DNA from: Notoacmeibacter sp. MSK16QG-6
GTDB lineage: Bacteria; Pseudomonadota; Alphaproteobacteria; Rhizobiales; Rhizobiaceae
Length of the DNA: 64,000 nt
NCBI RefSeq assembly: GCF_024158145.1
Contig: NZ_JAMYXM010000002.1
Span: forward strand, 496,001-560,000
Direction of reading: 5' to 3'
Both the position numbers and the translations under genes were made by a program. Positions 8,963 to 17,592 of the stretch are shown here, in pieces. The notes beneath the pieces were generated by a model. It was not told the origin of the DNA and ran no database searches. It saw only the letters and a list, made by a program, of their open reading frames with translations. How positions within the stretch are numbered: position 1 is the first letter of the stretch; each line of letters starts with the position of its first letter.

Positions 8963-8983
8963 CGTCCGCCGTCCGCCGTCCGT
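8963..8983. repeat. Three tandem copies of a 7-bp unit (CGTCCGC)
   Basis: CGTCCGC, CGTCCGC, CGTCCGT lie head to tail in the 215-nt divergent gap between phoR and allE. Too short to assign a role; it may be simple slippage. The rest of this gap shows no convincing PHO box or other operator. Confidence 0.6.
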
Positions 8984-9094
8984 TTGTTTCATCGCGATTA
9001 TCGGCAATCCGAAAAATCTCTTCGGCAAAATCGGGTGTCCTTTGCTCACGCATTATGTTCCACTAAACGAACTAAACATCACGGAAGTCGAATA

Positions 9095-9925
9095 ATGTCA
9101 GACTATTACAGCCCGGTTGGTGGCCTGCCGGATCGCAATCAACTGCTCACGGGCCGGGCCGTCTTTACCGATGCTTATGCGGTTATTCCGCGAGGCGTTC
9201 TCACCGATATTGTTACGAGTCGACTACCGGGATGGGACAAGACGCGGGCATGGATTCTGGCGCGTCCTTTGAGTGGATTTGCCGAGACGTTCAGCGAATC
9301 CATCATTGAAATCGAGCCGGGCGGCGGCTCCCAAAACCCTGAACCCGATAGAGAGGCAGAAGCGGTTTTGTTCGTCCTCTCCGGATTGGCCACTCTCGAT
9401 CTTGAAGGAGAAAAGCAAACACTGATGGAGGGCAGCTACGCCTTCCTGGGACCGAACGCGAATTGGTCTCTGCAAGTCTCGAATGACAGCGCTGTTTCGT
9501 TCAAGGCGGTCTGGATCAGAAAGCGTTACGAACCGATCGATGGTATATCGCCTCCAGGCTCCTTCGTAACAAAAGACGGCGAAGTCTCTCCATCGACCAT
9601 GCCTGGCTATGACGGCGCCTGGTCGACCACACGCTTTGTCGACCCTGACGATCTTGCGCACGACATGCATGTCAACATCGTTAATTTCGAACCCGGAGCT
9701 TCGATCCCCTTCGCCGAAACGCATGTCATGGAGCATGGGCTCTACATGTTGCATGGCAAGGGGGTTTATCGGCTCAATGGCGATTGGGTGGAGGTCGAGG
9801 CCGGAGACTTCTTGTGGCTGCGTTCTTTTTGTCCCCAGGCCTGCTATGCGGGAGGCCCGGAACCCTTCCGCTATCTGCTTTATAAGAACGTCAACCGGCA
9901 CATGCCGCTCGGGCTTGGCCGCTAG
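9095..9925 (+). CDS. allE: (S)-ureidoglycine aminohydrolase (bicupin)
   Basis: Converts (S)-ureidoglycine to (S)-ureidoglycolate plus ammonia in the ureide branch of purine breakdown. 276 residues forming two cupin domains (about 45-140 and 180-276). The second carries the Mn-site pattern known from E. coli YlbA: E208, H210 and H214 in ETHVMEH and Q248 in SFCPQAC. ATG 9095 is chosen; the frame runs upstream to 8984 without family similarity. It converges on allA, whose product uses the same ureidoglycolate, and the two stop codons share a CTAG palindrome. Confidence 0.92.
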   Translation: MSDYYSPVGGLPDRNQLLTGRAVFTDAYAVIPRGVLTDIVTSRLPGWDKTRAWILARPLSGFAETFSESIIEIEPGGGSQNPEPDREAEAVLFVLSGLATLDLEGEKQTLMEGSYAFLGPNANWSLQVSNDSAVSFKAVWIRKRYEPIDGISPPGSFVTKDGEVSPSTMPGYDGAWSTTRFVDPDDLAHDMHVNIVNFEPGASIPFAETHVMEHGLYMLHGKGVYRLNGDWVEVEAGDFLWLRSFCPQACYAGGPEPFRYLLYKNVNRHMPLGLGR

Positions 9926-10437
9926 CGTCCGTCTGCGCGGCCATCAGCGAGCGTGACGGTGAAGGGCGAATCGTAGCGGTATTCTTCCAGATTGGCGCCT
10001 GGTCCGATGCGGTCGATGACGGCGAAGAGGCCGCTACCGGCAATCGGCGTCAATACGCCGTGCCATGTGCCCCGATGCAGATTGATCGCCTGGCCGGGAC
10101 GGGTAACGAAAGCGCGCGGCGTATCGGGCCGGCCATTTTTGTCCGGCCCGACAATCACAAGAAACGGTACGTGTTCCATTGGGATGAAGGCTTGACTGCC
10201 CTCGGGGTGACGTTCGACGAGATCGAACAGATACGGAAGCGAACGAATTTGCGCTCTGAACAGGCTGATCCCGGCTTGCCCATCCGAAAATTCCATTGCC
10301 GCCAGATCGTGCCATCGACCGCAGGCGCCGTCATTGATGAGCCTGCTCGGCGCGCCATTCGCCTCCAGCACGTCGCCGAAAGGCGCAAACGCCTCCGCTG
10401 TTAGCGTTTCAGCTTCAAGCATTCTTGAAGAAATCAC
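9922..10437 (-). CDS. allA: Ureidoglycolate lyase
   Basis: Cleaves (S)-ureidoglycolate to glyoxylate and urea, a late step of allantoin catabolism. 171 residues of the AllA cupin-like fold with the N-terminal LTAEAFAPFGDVLEANG, the IPMEHVPFLVIV strand and the LHRGTWHGVLTPI motif bearing the conserved histidine. GTG 10437 overlaps the preceding stop by 4 nt (GTGA), suggesting coupling to the allantoinase fusion gene; ATG 10422 is a possible alternative. Confidence 0.93.
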   Translation of the reverse strand: MISSRMLEAETLTAEAFAPFGDVLEANGAPSRLINDGACGRWHDLAAMEFSDGQAGISLFRAQIRSLPYLFDLVERHPEGSQAFIPMEHVPFLVIVGPDKNGRPDTPRAFVTRPGQAINLHRGTWHGVLTPIAGSGLFAVIDRIGPGANLEEYRYDSPFTVTLADGRADGR

Positions 10438-11873
10438 TGCAGAAGCGCCTCCAACCGCAGCTCGCCAATCCGTTCAACCTGCCGCGCAGCCGTTTCGCGC
10501 TCAGCCTCGGTTTCATTGTTCAAGCGGCGTTCAAACGCATTGAGGATCGATGCCTTGTCATGATCGCGAACCGCAATGATGAACGGAAAGCCGTGCTTTT
10601 CGGTATATTCGCTGTTCAGTCGCTCGAAGTGCTCCCTTTCCTCGTCGGTCAACGCATCAAGGCCGGCGGACGCCTGTTCGGACGTCGAGTCGGCCGTCAA
10701 TCGCTTAGCGGCCGCCAATTTGCCCGCCAAATCGGGATGCGCCTTTAGAACGGCCAGCCGCTCGTCGGGAGAACCGCTACGGAATGCGCGCGCCATGGCA
10801 TTCGCAAGCCCGCTCGCAGTGTCGTGGGCCGCGCCCAGTTCCAGCGCGTAGGCGCGCTCCGCAACCCAGGACGAATGCTCGTATATCCCGCCGAAACGTT
10901 TCATGAAGGTCGATTTATCCATAGCGCTCGGCAACTGACGGGATTGTGGCGGATGCGTTTGCAACCAATGCTCGGCGATCTGCAACCGCGTCGCGAACCA
11001 GACGTCGCCGCCGTGCCCATTTGCGTATTCGAGGAACCGCTTGACGGCCATTGCCCTGCCCGGCCGTCCCGCCAGCCGGCAATGGAGGCCAACGCTCATC
11101 ATCTTCGGCGCGCCAGCCCGGCCCTCTCCCAGAAGCATATCGAATGTATCGCGCAGATAGGCGAAGAACTGATCGCCGGAATTGAAACCCTGAGGGGTAG
11201 CAAAACGCATGTCGTTGGCATCGAGCGTATAGGGTACAATCAGCTGATCGCGGTCGCCGAGGCGTATGTAATGCGGCAGATCGTCATCATACGCATCCGC
11301 GAGATAAACGAATCCGCCCTCCTCCACACCAAGCCGGACGGACTGCATTGAGGTGCGCCCGACATACAGCCCTTTAGGACGCTCGCCGACAACTTCCCTG
11401 TGCAACCTAACCGCCTCGGCGATATGTTCGCGCTCGACCTCTTCCGGTGCGTCCTTGTATTCGATCCATTTGAGCCCGTGGGATGCAATCTCCCAGCCAG
11501 CGGCTTTCATTGCATCCACCTGCTCGGGCGAACGCGCCAATGCGGTGGCGACGCCGTAAATCGTCAGCGGAACGCCAGCCTCGGTGAAGATGCGATGGAG
11601 CCGCCAGAAACCGGCCCGCGCACCATATTCATAGATGCTTTCCATGTTCCAGTGCCGCTGTCCTGGCCAGGGCGCCGCACCCACAATCTCGGACAAAAAG
11701 GCTTCTGATGCTGGATCGCCATGCAGAATATTGTTCTCGCCGCCCTCTTCGTAATTGAGAACGATCTGCACGGCGATTTTCGCGCCATTTGGCCAATTGG
11801 GGTCGGGCGGATTGGTCCCATAACCGATCATGTCGCGAGGGTATCGCTTCACGTCCTGTCTCGAATGATCCAT
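10434..11873 (-). CDS. puuE: Bifunctional allantoinase (PuuE type) / OHCU decarboxylase (UraD) fusion
   Basis: About 479 residues. Residues 1 to ~310 are a NodB-homology polysaccharide-deacetylase-like domain of the metal-independent allantoinase PuuE type (RDMIGYGTNPPDPNWPNGAKIAVQ, the EIASHGLKWIEY segment), which opens allantoin to allantoate. Residues ~315-479 are an OHCU decarboxylase domain (FGGIYEHSSWVAERA with the catalytic histidine, LKAHPDLAGKL, NSEYTEKHGFPFIIAVR), which makes S-allantoin. The fusion places two nearly successive steps in one chain. ATG 11873 is preferred (GGGGCG upstream); ATG 11885 is possible. It is divergent from hiuH, whose product is its upstream substrate. Confidence 0.93.
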   Translation of the reverse strand: MDHSRQDVKRYPRDMIGYGTNPPDPNWPNGAKIAVQIVLNYEEGGENNILHGDPASEAFLSEIVGAAPWPGQRHWNMESIYEYGARAGFWRLHRIFTEAGVPLTIYGVATALARSPEQVDAMKAAGWEIASHGLKWIEYKDAPEEVEREHIAEAVRLHREVVGERPKGLYVGRTSMQSVRLGVEEGGFVYLADAYDDDLPHYIRLGDRDQLIVPYTLDANDMRFATPQGFNSGDQFFAYLRDTFDMLLGEGRAGAPKMMSVGLHCRLAGRPGRAMAVKRFLEYANGHGGDVWFATRLQIAEHWLQTHPPQSRQLPSAMDKSTFMKRFGGIYEHSSWVAERAYALELGAAHDTASGLANAMARAFRSGSPDERLAVLKAHPDLAGKLAAAKRLTADSTSEQASAGLDALTDEEREHFERLNSEYTEKHGFPFIIAVRDHDKASILNAFERRLNNETEAERETAARQVERIGELRLEALLQ

Positions 11874-12021
11874 CAATCGCCCCATTCATTCGTCAATGCT
11901 GCAGAATATATTGTTGGACCATAAGAAAAGACGAACTGGCCCGAAAGTGTCGCATGCCTATGGACCATCCTTGGCAATGACGCATTCTTGAAATGAAATT
12001 GGTTCATAAAACAGGGACATC

Positions 12022-12378
12022 ATGGCCGGCTATCTCACCACTCATGTTCTGGATACGGCGCGGGGTTGCCCCGCCGCCGATATGTCGATCCGGCTTTACC
12101 GGCTTGATGGCGAAAATCGAACACAACTGGCGGAAATGACCACGAACGAGGATGGTCGAACCGACAGCCCGATCCTCCCCGAAGACCGGTTTTCTACAGG
12201 AATGTATGAGCTGGTTTTCGCTGCTGGCGAATATCTTCGCGGGCAACCCGGCGATCAGGATGGTTTGCCATTCCTGGATGACATACCCGTCCGCTTCAGG
12301 ATGGAGGACCGGACTGCGCATTATCATGTGCCGCTGCTCTTAAGCCCGTATGGGTACAGCACCTATCGGGGTAGTTAA
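12022..12378 (+). CDS. hiuH: 5-hydroxyisourate hydrolase (transthyretin-like)
   Basis: Hydrolyses 5-hydroxyisourate, the urate-oxidase product, to OHCU. 118 residues, normal for the family, with the N-terminal LTTHVLDTARGCPA motif (catalytic histidine) and the diagnostic C-terminal YRGS tetrapeptide. It is divergent from the PuuE-UraD gene across 148 nt that contain two GGACCAT direct repeats but no operator I can name. No secretion signal is visible, so it is cytosolic. Confidence 0.96.
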   Translation: MAGYLTTHVLDTARGCPAADMSIRLYRLDGENRTQLAEMTTNEDGRTDSPILPEDRFSTGMYELVFAAGEYLRGQPGDQDGLPFLDDIPVRFRMEDRTAHYHVPLLLSPYGYSTYRGS

Positions 12379-12413
12379 TCCACAACCATTTGCAAACTAC
12401 GTCGCCCTGTCCG

Positions 12414-12893
12414 TTACGTCTCCGCCTGCAGCAGCGAGCGCCAACGGTTTATTCCGTCCTGACCGTAAATCGCCACTGCGTCCTCCTCTGAGTAGAAGAC
12501 GTCGAACACTCTTGCATCTTTGGGCAGCGAGACCCAAGGCTGCTTGCTCGCTGTGAAGATATGCACGTCTGGAGGAAGCGCATCAGGATTATCGAACGTA
12601 CCGACACGGACGAACTTCGCTTTCTCAGCAGCACTCCCATAGTGGCTCCACAGGGCCACCTTGCATTCTGGACATCGGAAGATCGGCTGACCCCTACCGC
12701 TCGCTGACGGCGTGTCGATCCGCTCTGGCGTACCGGCTAGAATCTCGACGCGGTCCGCTTCGATCACCGCGTTCAGCGCAAAGGCGCTACCGGTTTCACG
12801 CTGGCACCAACGGCAGTGACAGCAATGGACGACGATAGGATCGCTCCGGAAGCGGTAGCGTATTCCTCTACAATCGCAGCCACCCTCATGCAT
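12414..12893 (-). CDS. GFA family (glutathione-dependent formaldehyde-activating-like) zinc protein
   Basis: About 159 residues with the Mss4-like zinc-binding fold of the GFA family: CDC near residue 10, HCCHCRWCQRETGSAF, and CPEC about residue 85 supply the two zinc-ligand sets. The family name comes from one enzyme that speeds S-hydroxymethylglutathione formation; most members are of unknown role. It converges on hiuH with 35 nt between stops. ATG 12893 is preferred to TTG 12899. Confidence 0.85.
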   Translation of the reverse strand: MHEGGCDCRGIRYRFRSDPIVVHCCHCRWCQRETGSAFALNAVIEADRVEILAGTPERIDTPSASGRGQPIFRCPECKVALWSHYGSAAEKAKFVRVGTFDNPDALPPDVHIFTASKQPWVSLPKDARVFDVFYSEEDAVAIYGQDGINRWRSLLQAET

Positions 12894-12973
12894 CGGCAAT
12901 GTCCTCCATCACCGCAGCCTACTGCCACCTATCCGCACAGATCGCGACTTGGCTGCTCATCATCGCGATGACC

Positions 12974-13888
12974 CTAACTCGGCACGTCGCGCAGGCGGCC
13001 GAGAATCCGGTCGATCATGAAGTCCATGAAAAGCCGGCTCTTGGGATCCTGATGCCGCCGATGGATGTAGAGGCAGGCAAGTTGAACGGGAACAGGCGGC
13101 GTCTGCTCGCAGACTTTTACCAACCGCCCTTGGTTCAGATGATCGGCGACCTCGAATAGCGGCTTCATCGCGATACCGAGGCCTGCGAGCGCCCAATCGG
13201 TCAGGACGTCGCCATCGTCACATTCCAATGGTCCACGCACTCCGTAGGCATGCTCTCCGTCTTCCGCCTGCAGGCTCCAGCGGTATTCCGAAGCACCGGG
13301 GAAACGCAGATTGAGGCAATCGTGACGCCCTTCGGCGATCTCTTCGCCGCGCATGGGATGACCCCGTTCGGCGATATAATCGGGGCTCGCGACAAGAACG
13401 CGCTGACACTCGGCGATGTTGCGGATGCGCAAATTGCTGTCACGGGGACGGCCAAGAAAGAACGCGATATCGAGACCTTCCGCCGCCAGATCGACTTTCC
13501 GGTCCGACAGACGCAAGCGCACTGAGATACGCGGAAACGCAGCGCGAAAATCCGCGATGGCCGGTGCGATAAGACGACGACCGAGACCGAGCGGCGTGGC
13601 GACGAAGAGCGTTCCCGCCGGCGCTCCGGTGATGGCAGACACACCGGCTTCAGCATCCTCGACCGCCGCGATAATCTGTGTTGCGCCCTCATAGAAGATG
13701 CGGCCCTGTTCGGTGGGCGAAAGACTGCGCGTCGTGCGCTGGAAAAGACGCACATTCAAATGCTGTTCGAGTTGCGAAATTCGCGCCGATGCCACGGCAG
13801 GTGAAATATGCAGATCGCGCGCTGCGGCGCTCATCGAGCCCAATTCATAAATTCGGGCAAAGGTGCGAACATTATCCAGATAGGCCAT
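12974..13888 (-). CDS. LysR family transcriptional regulator
   Basis: 304 residues: N-terminal winged HTH (about 1-60, with DLHISPAVASARISQLEQHLNVRLFQRTTRSLSPTEQG) and a periplasmic-binding-protein-like effector domain (about 90-300). It is transcribed divergently from puuD across 97 nt, the usual arrangement for a LysR activator and its target, so urate or another purine is a reasonable effector. This link is inference. Codon use does not differ from its neighbours. Confidence 0.9.
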   Translation of the reverse strand: MAYLDNVRTFARIYELGSMSAAARDLHISPAVASARISQLEQHLNVRLFQRTTRSLSPTEQGRIFYEGATQIIAAVEDAEAGVSAITGAPAGTLFVATPLGLGRRLIAPAIADFRAAFPRISVRLRLSDRKVDLAAEGLDIAFFLGRPRDSNLRIRNIAECQRVLVASPDYIAERGHPMRGEEIAEGRHDCLNLRFPGASEYRWSLQAEDGEHAYGVRGPLECDDGDVLTDWALAGLGIAMKPLFEVADHLNQGRLVKVCEQTPPVPVQLACLYIHRRHQDPKSRLFMDFMIDRILGRLRDVPS

Positions 13889-13932
13889 TCTTCGGCTTTC
13901 CTTGATGACGCTAACAGGATTAACTGGATAAT
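13871..13932. promoter_or_regulatory. Candidate operator: 9-bp inverted repeat between lysR and puuD
   Basis: ATTATCCAG (13871-13879, inside the first codons of the LysR gene) is the exact reverse complement of CTGGATAAT (13924-13932). The second arm also sits in a local palindrome, GATTA-N6-TAATC, at 13918-13933. The arms are about 53 bp apart centre to centre, near five helical turns, compatible with a LysR tetramer contacting two sites. No experimental support is available. Confidence 0.4.
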
Positions 13933-13985
13933 CGCGGCTTCACCAGCCGCCTAGTGTGATGTTTGGTTAAGAATAAAGCGCGCCG

Positions 13986-15218
13986 ATGATCGATCTTGCC
14001 ATCGCCTGGGACTGGTTGGCCTTTGCCGTACGCTGGACACATGTGATTGTTGCAATCGCCTGGATCGGTTCCTCCTTCTACTTCATCGCTCTGGATCTCG
14101 GTCTGAGGCGGGACCGCGAATTGCCGCCGGGCGTAGCCGGTGAAGAGTGGCAGGTCCATGGCGGCGGTTTTTACCACATCAACAAATATATGGTCGCCCC
14201 CCAGCACATGCCGGAGCACCTGACCTGGTTCAAATGGGAAAGTTATTCGACGTGGTTGTCGGGCGCGGCCCTTCTGATGATCGTCTACTGGGCCGGCGCG
14301 GAGCTTTATCTGATTGATCCGGCCAAGGCCGATCTGGCTGTCTGGCAGGCAATCGTCATATCCGCAGGCTCACTCACGGTCGGGTGGCTGGTGTACGATT
14401 TTCTTTGCCGCTCAGGCTTGGGCGCGCGCCCGACGCTGCTCATGATCCTTCTGTTCATCCTGCTGGTCGTGATGAGTTGGGGCTACAATCAAATTTTCAC
14501 GGGCCGTGCTTCGCTGCTTCATCTCGGCGCGTTTACCGCAACCATTATGAGCGCCAATGTCTTCTTCATCATCATGCCGAACCAGCGTATCGTGGTCGGC
14601 GATCTAAAGGCAGGGCGCACGCCGGACCCGAAATATGGCAAGATCGCCAAGCTGCGATCCACCCACAACAACTATCTCACGCTGCCCGTCATCTTCCTGA
14701 TGCTGTCGAACCATTATCCGCTGGCATTCGCGACGGAATATGCATGGGTTATCGCCGCGCTGGTGTTTCTGATGGGCGTGACTATCCGCCACTTCTTCAA
14801 CACCCACCATGGCGGTGGGGGCGAACCATGGTGGACATGGGCTGTCACTGCCATCATTTTTCTGGTGATTGTCTGGCTGTCGTGGATGGGCCGCGCCGAC
14901 AGCGCCGTCGACGAAGACGATCGAGCTTTGACGTCCGCGCAGCAGGAGCTGGTGTCCGCAACGAGCTATGCCGATGCCGCCGACATCGTCCGCAGCCGTT
15001 GCAGCATGTGCCACGCCCGCGAGCCGGTATGGGAAGGGGTCAACTGGGCGCCGAAAGGCGTTTATCTGGAAACGGATGCCGATATAGCTGCGCATGCAAA
15101 TGCCATCTATCTGCAAGCTGGCGTCACCCATGCCATGCCGCCTGCCAACATCACACAGATTTCGCGGCAGGAGCGCGCCACACTGGCGGATTGGTACCGC
15201 ACAGCTTCGACCAACTGA
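13986..15218 (+). CDS. puuD: Membrane-bound urate oxidase (urate hydroxylase PuuD) with C-terminal cytochrome c domain
   Basis: Oxidises urate to 5-hydroxyisourate, passing electrons to the respiratory chain rather than to oxygen in solution. 410 residues: an integral membrane part of about eight helices (residues ~1-315; WTHVIVAIAWIGSSFYFIALD opens it), a short linker, and a cytochrome c domain whose CSMCH haem motif is C339-C342-H343, with a likely axial methionine in HAMPPAN. Length and domain order match known PuuD proteins. hiuH and the PuuE-UraD gene that use its product lie 1.6 kb upstream. Confidence 0.95.
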   Translation: MIDLAIAWDWLAFAVRWTHVIVAIAWIGSSFYFIALDLGLRRDRELPPGVAGEEWQVHGGGFYHINKYMVAPQHMPEHLTWFKWESYSTWLSGAALLMIVYWAGAELYLIDPAKADLAVWQAIVISAGSLTVGWLVYDFLCRSGLGARPTLLMILLFILLVVMSWGYNQIFTGRASLLHLGAFTATIMSANVFFIIMPNQRIVVGDLKAGRTPDPKYGKIAKLRSTHNNYLTLPVIFLMLSNHYPLAFATEYAWVIAALVFLMGVTIRHFFNTHHGGGGEPWWTWAVTAIIFLVIVWLSWMGRADSAVDEDDRALTSAQQELVSATSYADAADIVRSRCSMCHAREPVWEGVNWAPKGVYLETDADIAAHANAIYLQAGVTHAMPPANITQISRQERATLADWYRTASTN

Positions 15219-15233
15219 TCCGGACAGAACCGG

Positions 15234-16568
15234 CTATCCGCTCCAGCCGGCCGCATAGATCAGCAGTACCAGGGCGACATTTGCGGCCAGCACAGGTACG
15301 ATTTCCCAGTGCCGACGCAAGATCAGCCAGGCGGCGACGGCGGCCAGAAGCGGCACCCGCCAATCCAGCGTATCGAGGTCCGGCACCCAGGGTTGGACCG
15401 GCCCAAGAGCTGCGCGTTCGACAGTGCCAAAGGCAGCATTGAGACCGAACCAGACCGACAAATTGAGAATGACGCCGACAACGGCGGCGGTGATCCCGGA
15501 CAGTGCGCCTTGCAAGCGCGGCATTTTCTGAATTTCGTCGATGAACGGCGCTCCAACGAATATCCAGAGAAAACAGGGAGCGAAAGTCGCCCAAAGCGTG
15601 ACGACGGTTCCGGCTGTCCCTAACCCGATATTCGCCGTTCCGTCGGCGCGGGCTGCGGCGAGGAACCCTACAAATTCCGTCACGAGTATCAGTGGTCCGG
15701 GCGTCGTCTCAGCCAGCCCGAGCGCGTCGATCATTTCCGATGCCGTGAGCCACCGATATGTTTCGACGGCCTCCTGCGCCATATAGGCGAGAACCGCATA
15801 AGCCCCGCCAAAGGTTACGGTCGCCAGAAGAGAGAAGAATCGGCCGATCTCGCCCAACACCGCCTCGGGCATGGCCAGATCGAGAACCATCAGCGGAAGG
15901 AGCCAGATCGCCAGCCACGTCACAGCAGTCCTTATCGTTGAAGAAATGGGTAATCGCTTGCCGGGTTCGGCCTTATCATCGTTGGGTCCATCTCCCTGAC
16001 GAAGCAGAAAACCCGCCAGGCCTGCAACAACGATCACCAGCGGGTACGGCATGGCGAATAGGAACAGCGCCACGAATGCCGCAGCCGCGATAAACCAGTG
16101 GACCGGCTTCAAAAGCGCCCGCCGCGCGACCCGCAGAAGCGCTTCGATCACGATGATGACCACCGCCGCCTTTATGCCGATGAACGCTGCTTCGACGAGA
16201 GGCACATCGCCAAACCATGCATAGAACGCGGCCAGCGCAAAAACGATAACCGCGCCGGGCAGCACGAAAAGAGAACCGGCTATCAGTCCGCCAGCAACAC
16301 CATGGGTCCGCCACCCTCCATAGGTCGCCAGTTGCATGGCTTCCGGGCCAGGCAAAAACATGCAGAACGATAGAGCGTTGAGAAATTGCGCTTCGCTCAG
16401 CCAGCCGCGCCGGTCGACGACCTCGCGGTGAATGAGAGCGATCTGCGCCGCGGGTCCCCCGAAGGAGAGGATGCCGATCCTGCCCCAAACCTTTGCCAAT
16501 TCGGCTATGTCAGGCGGAGAAGAGTGAATGCCGGTAGTGGCAGCCGGCGGCACGCTATCGCTCATCAC
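15234..16568 (-). CDS. chrA: Chromate efflux transporter ChrA (long, two-domain form)
   Basis: Inner-membrane CHR-superfamily transporter of 444 residues containing two homologous chromate-transport domains (about 15-200 and 235-440). Each carries the family signature: FGGPAAQIALIHRE with FLPGPEAMQLATYGG in the first, and FGGAYAVLAYMAQE with ETTPGPLILVTEFVGF in the second. It exports chromate, possibly as a sulfate analogue. It is translationally coupled (ATGA overlap) to the preceding rhodanese/ChrB-like gene, a standard chromate-resistance pairing. Confidence 0.94.
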   Translation of the reverse strand: MMSDSVPPAATTGIHSSPPDIAELAKVWGRIGILSFGGPAAQIALIHREVVDRRGWLSEAQFLNALSFCMFLPGPEAMQLATYGGWRTHGVAGGLIAGSLFVLPGAVIVFALAAFYAWFGDVPLVEAAFIGIKAAVVIIVIEALLRVARRALLKPVHWFIAAAAFVALFLFAMPYPLVIVVAGLAGFLLRQGDGPNDDKAEPGKRLPISSTIRTAVTWLAIWLLPLMVLDLAMPEAVLGEIGRFFSLLATVTFGGAYAVLAYMAQEAVETYRWLTASEMIDALGLAETTPGPLILVTEFVGFLAAARADGTANIGLGTAGTVVTLWATFAPCFLWIFVGAPFIDEIQKMPRLQGALSGITAAVVGVILNLSVWFGLNAAFGTVERAALGPVQPWVPDLDTLDWRVPLLAAVAAWLILRRHWEIVPVLAANVALVLLIYAAGWSG

Positions 16569-17416
16569 GCTTCGCTGCCTTCCGTTTTACTCCTTCCTCT
16601 TGGAGGGGTACTCGATGCTGGCCAGTCATGGCCTTCATCGGTTGCGTCGCGAGCCCAGCGATATAGCGCATCATAGACCGCCATGCCTGCTTCCAACTGA
16701 GCGAGATCGTCACGGTACATGCGCGATAGACCCAGCATGACGGCGAGCAGGCCCGGCGCTTCCGGTGCCAACTCGTGACGGTTCGTATCGGCGGCTCTCA
16801 CGATAGTCGCGACATGATCGAGGGCAGGGTCGGAAAGGCCGAATTCCGAGATCATCGTGTCAAAGGAACAGAATTTGTCGCGATGCGAAAATCTGACGCC
16901 TTCGATATCGAAAGGCGTACCCTGAAATCGCTCGGCGACAAGTTCAACGTCCGCTGGAGGTACAAACAGAAATAACGCATCCGGCGCGATGAAGCGGCGG
17001 ATGAGCCACGGGCAGGCGATGCGGTCGATTTTGGGTCGATGGCGTGTCACCCAGACCATTCGACCCAAGCGGTCGGGCTGGGGAAGCTTCGTTGCCGAAA
17101 TCATAGGCGCGCCGACATCCCGCCAGGCAAACTGCCCGCCCTCCAGCACTTCGGCTGGGATATCGGAAGCCCTCAGGATCGCGGCAGCGCCCTGGCTGAT
17201 CTTTCTGCCTTTCTGGCAGTAAACGACCACGCGTTTTCCGACGAGCGAGGGGATAATCTCCTCGACCCGATCAAAGGAAATTCGTCGCGCAGTCGGTACC
17301 GTTCTCGGGTCGGCAGCGAAGTCTTCATCGATGCGCAGATCGAGCGTCACCGGCATATCCGGCGTACCGACCAGTCTTAAAAGCTGTGTCGGAGAAATTT
17401 CGTAGGGAGCAGCCAT
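16565..17416 (-). CDS. Rhodanese-ChrB-like chromate resistance/sulfurtransferase protein
   Basis: About 283 residues. Residues ~8-105 form a rhodanese domain with active-site loop VVYCQKGRKISQGAA (cysteine in YCQKG). Residues ~125-275 match the C-terminal domain of chromate resistance protein ChrB (VWVTRHRPKIDRIACPWLIRRFIAPDA, then the FSHRDKFCSFDTMI cysteine region). ChrB proteins act as chromate-responsive regulators or accessory factors. Here the DNA-binding-type N-terminus is replaced by rhodanese, pointing to a redox or sulfur role. ATG 17416 is used; the frame extends a few codons further. chrA follows with a 4-nt overlap. Confidence 0.88.
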   Translation of the reverse strand: MAAPYEISPTQLLRLVGTPDMPVTLDLRIDEDFAADPRTVPTARRISFDRVEEIIPSLVGKRVVVYCQKGRKISQGAAAILRASDIPAEVLEGGQFAWRDVGAPMISATKLPQPDRLGRMVWVTRHRPKIDRIACPWLIRRFIAPDALFLFVPPADVELVAERFQGTPFDIEGVRFSHRDKFCSFDTMISEFGLSDPALDHVATIVRAADTNRHELAPEAPGLLAVMLGLSRMYRDDLAQLEAGMAVYDALYRWARDATDEGHDWPASSTPPRGRSKTEGSEA

Positions 17417-17592
17417 AACGGTCCTCAAGCCTCTCAACGTCAATTTTCAGGCGAATGCTTCAAACGAAACAAAGCCAATATGACGCGAAGCTTAGGCCGG
17501 AGCCTCACGGGGCGTTCGCATACCCCATGGGAAAAGAATGATTTACGGCAGCGCAGGTGTCAATCGCAAACCGTCCCACAGAAAATGGCCGG

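Noticed and set aside
8963-8983. Tandem CGTCCGC repeat as an operator or CRISPR-like array
   Set aside because: Only three 7-bp units without spacers; too short to support either.
12899-13159. 86-codon plus-strand frame with a hydrophobic start between the GFA gene and the LysR gene
   Set aside because: Mostly antisense to the LysR C-terminus and without a ribosome site.
14384-15442. 352-codon plus-strand frame overlapping puuD
   Set aside because: Out-of-frame with puuD, whose membrane helices and CSMCH motif are clear; composition is Arg/Pro-rich shadow.
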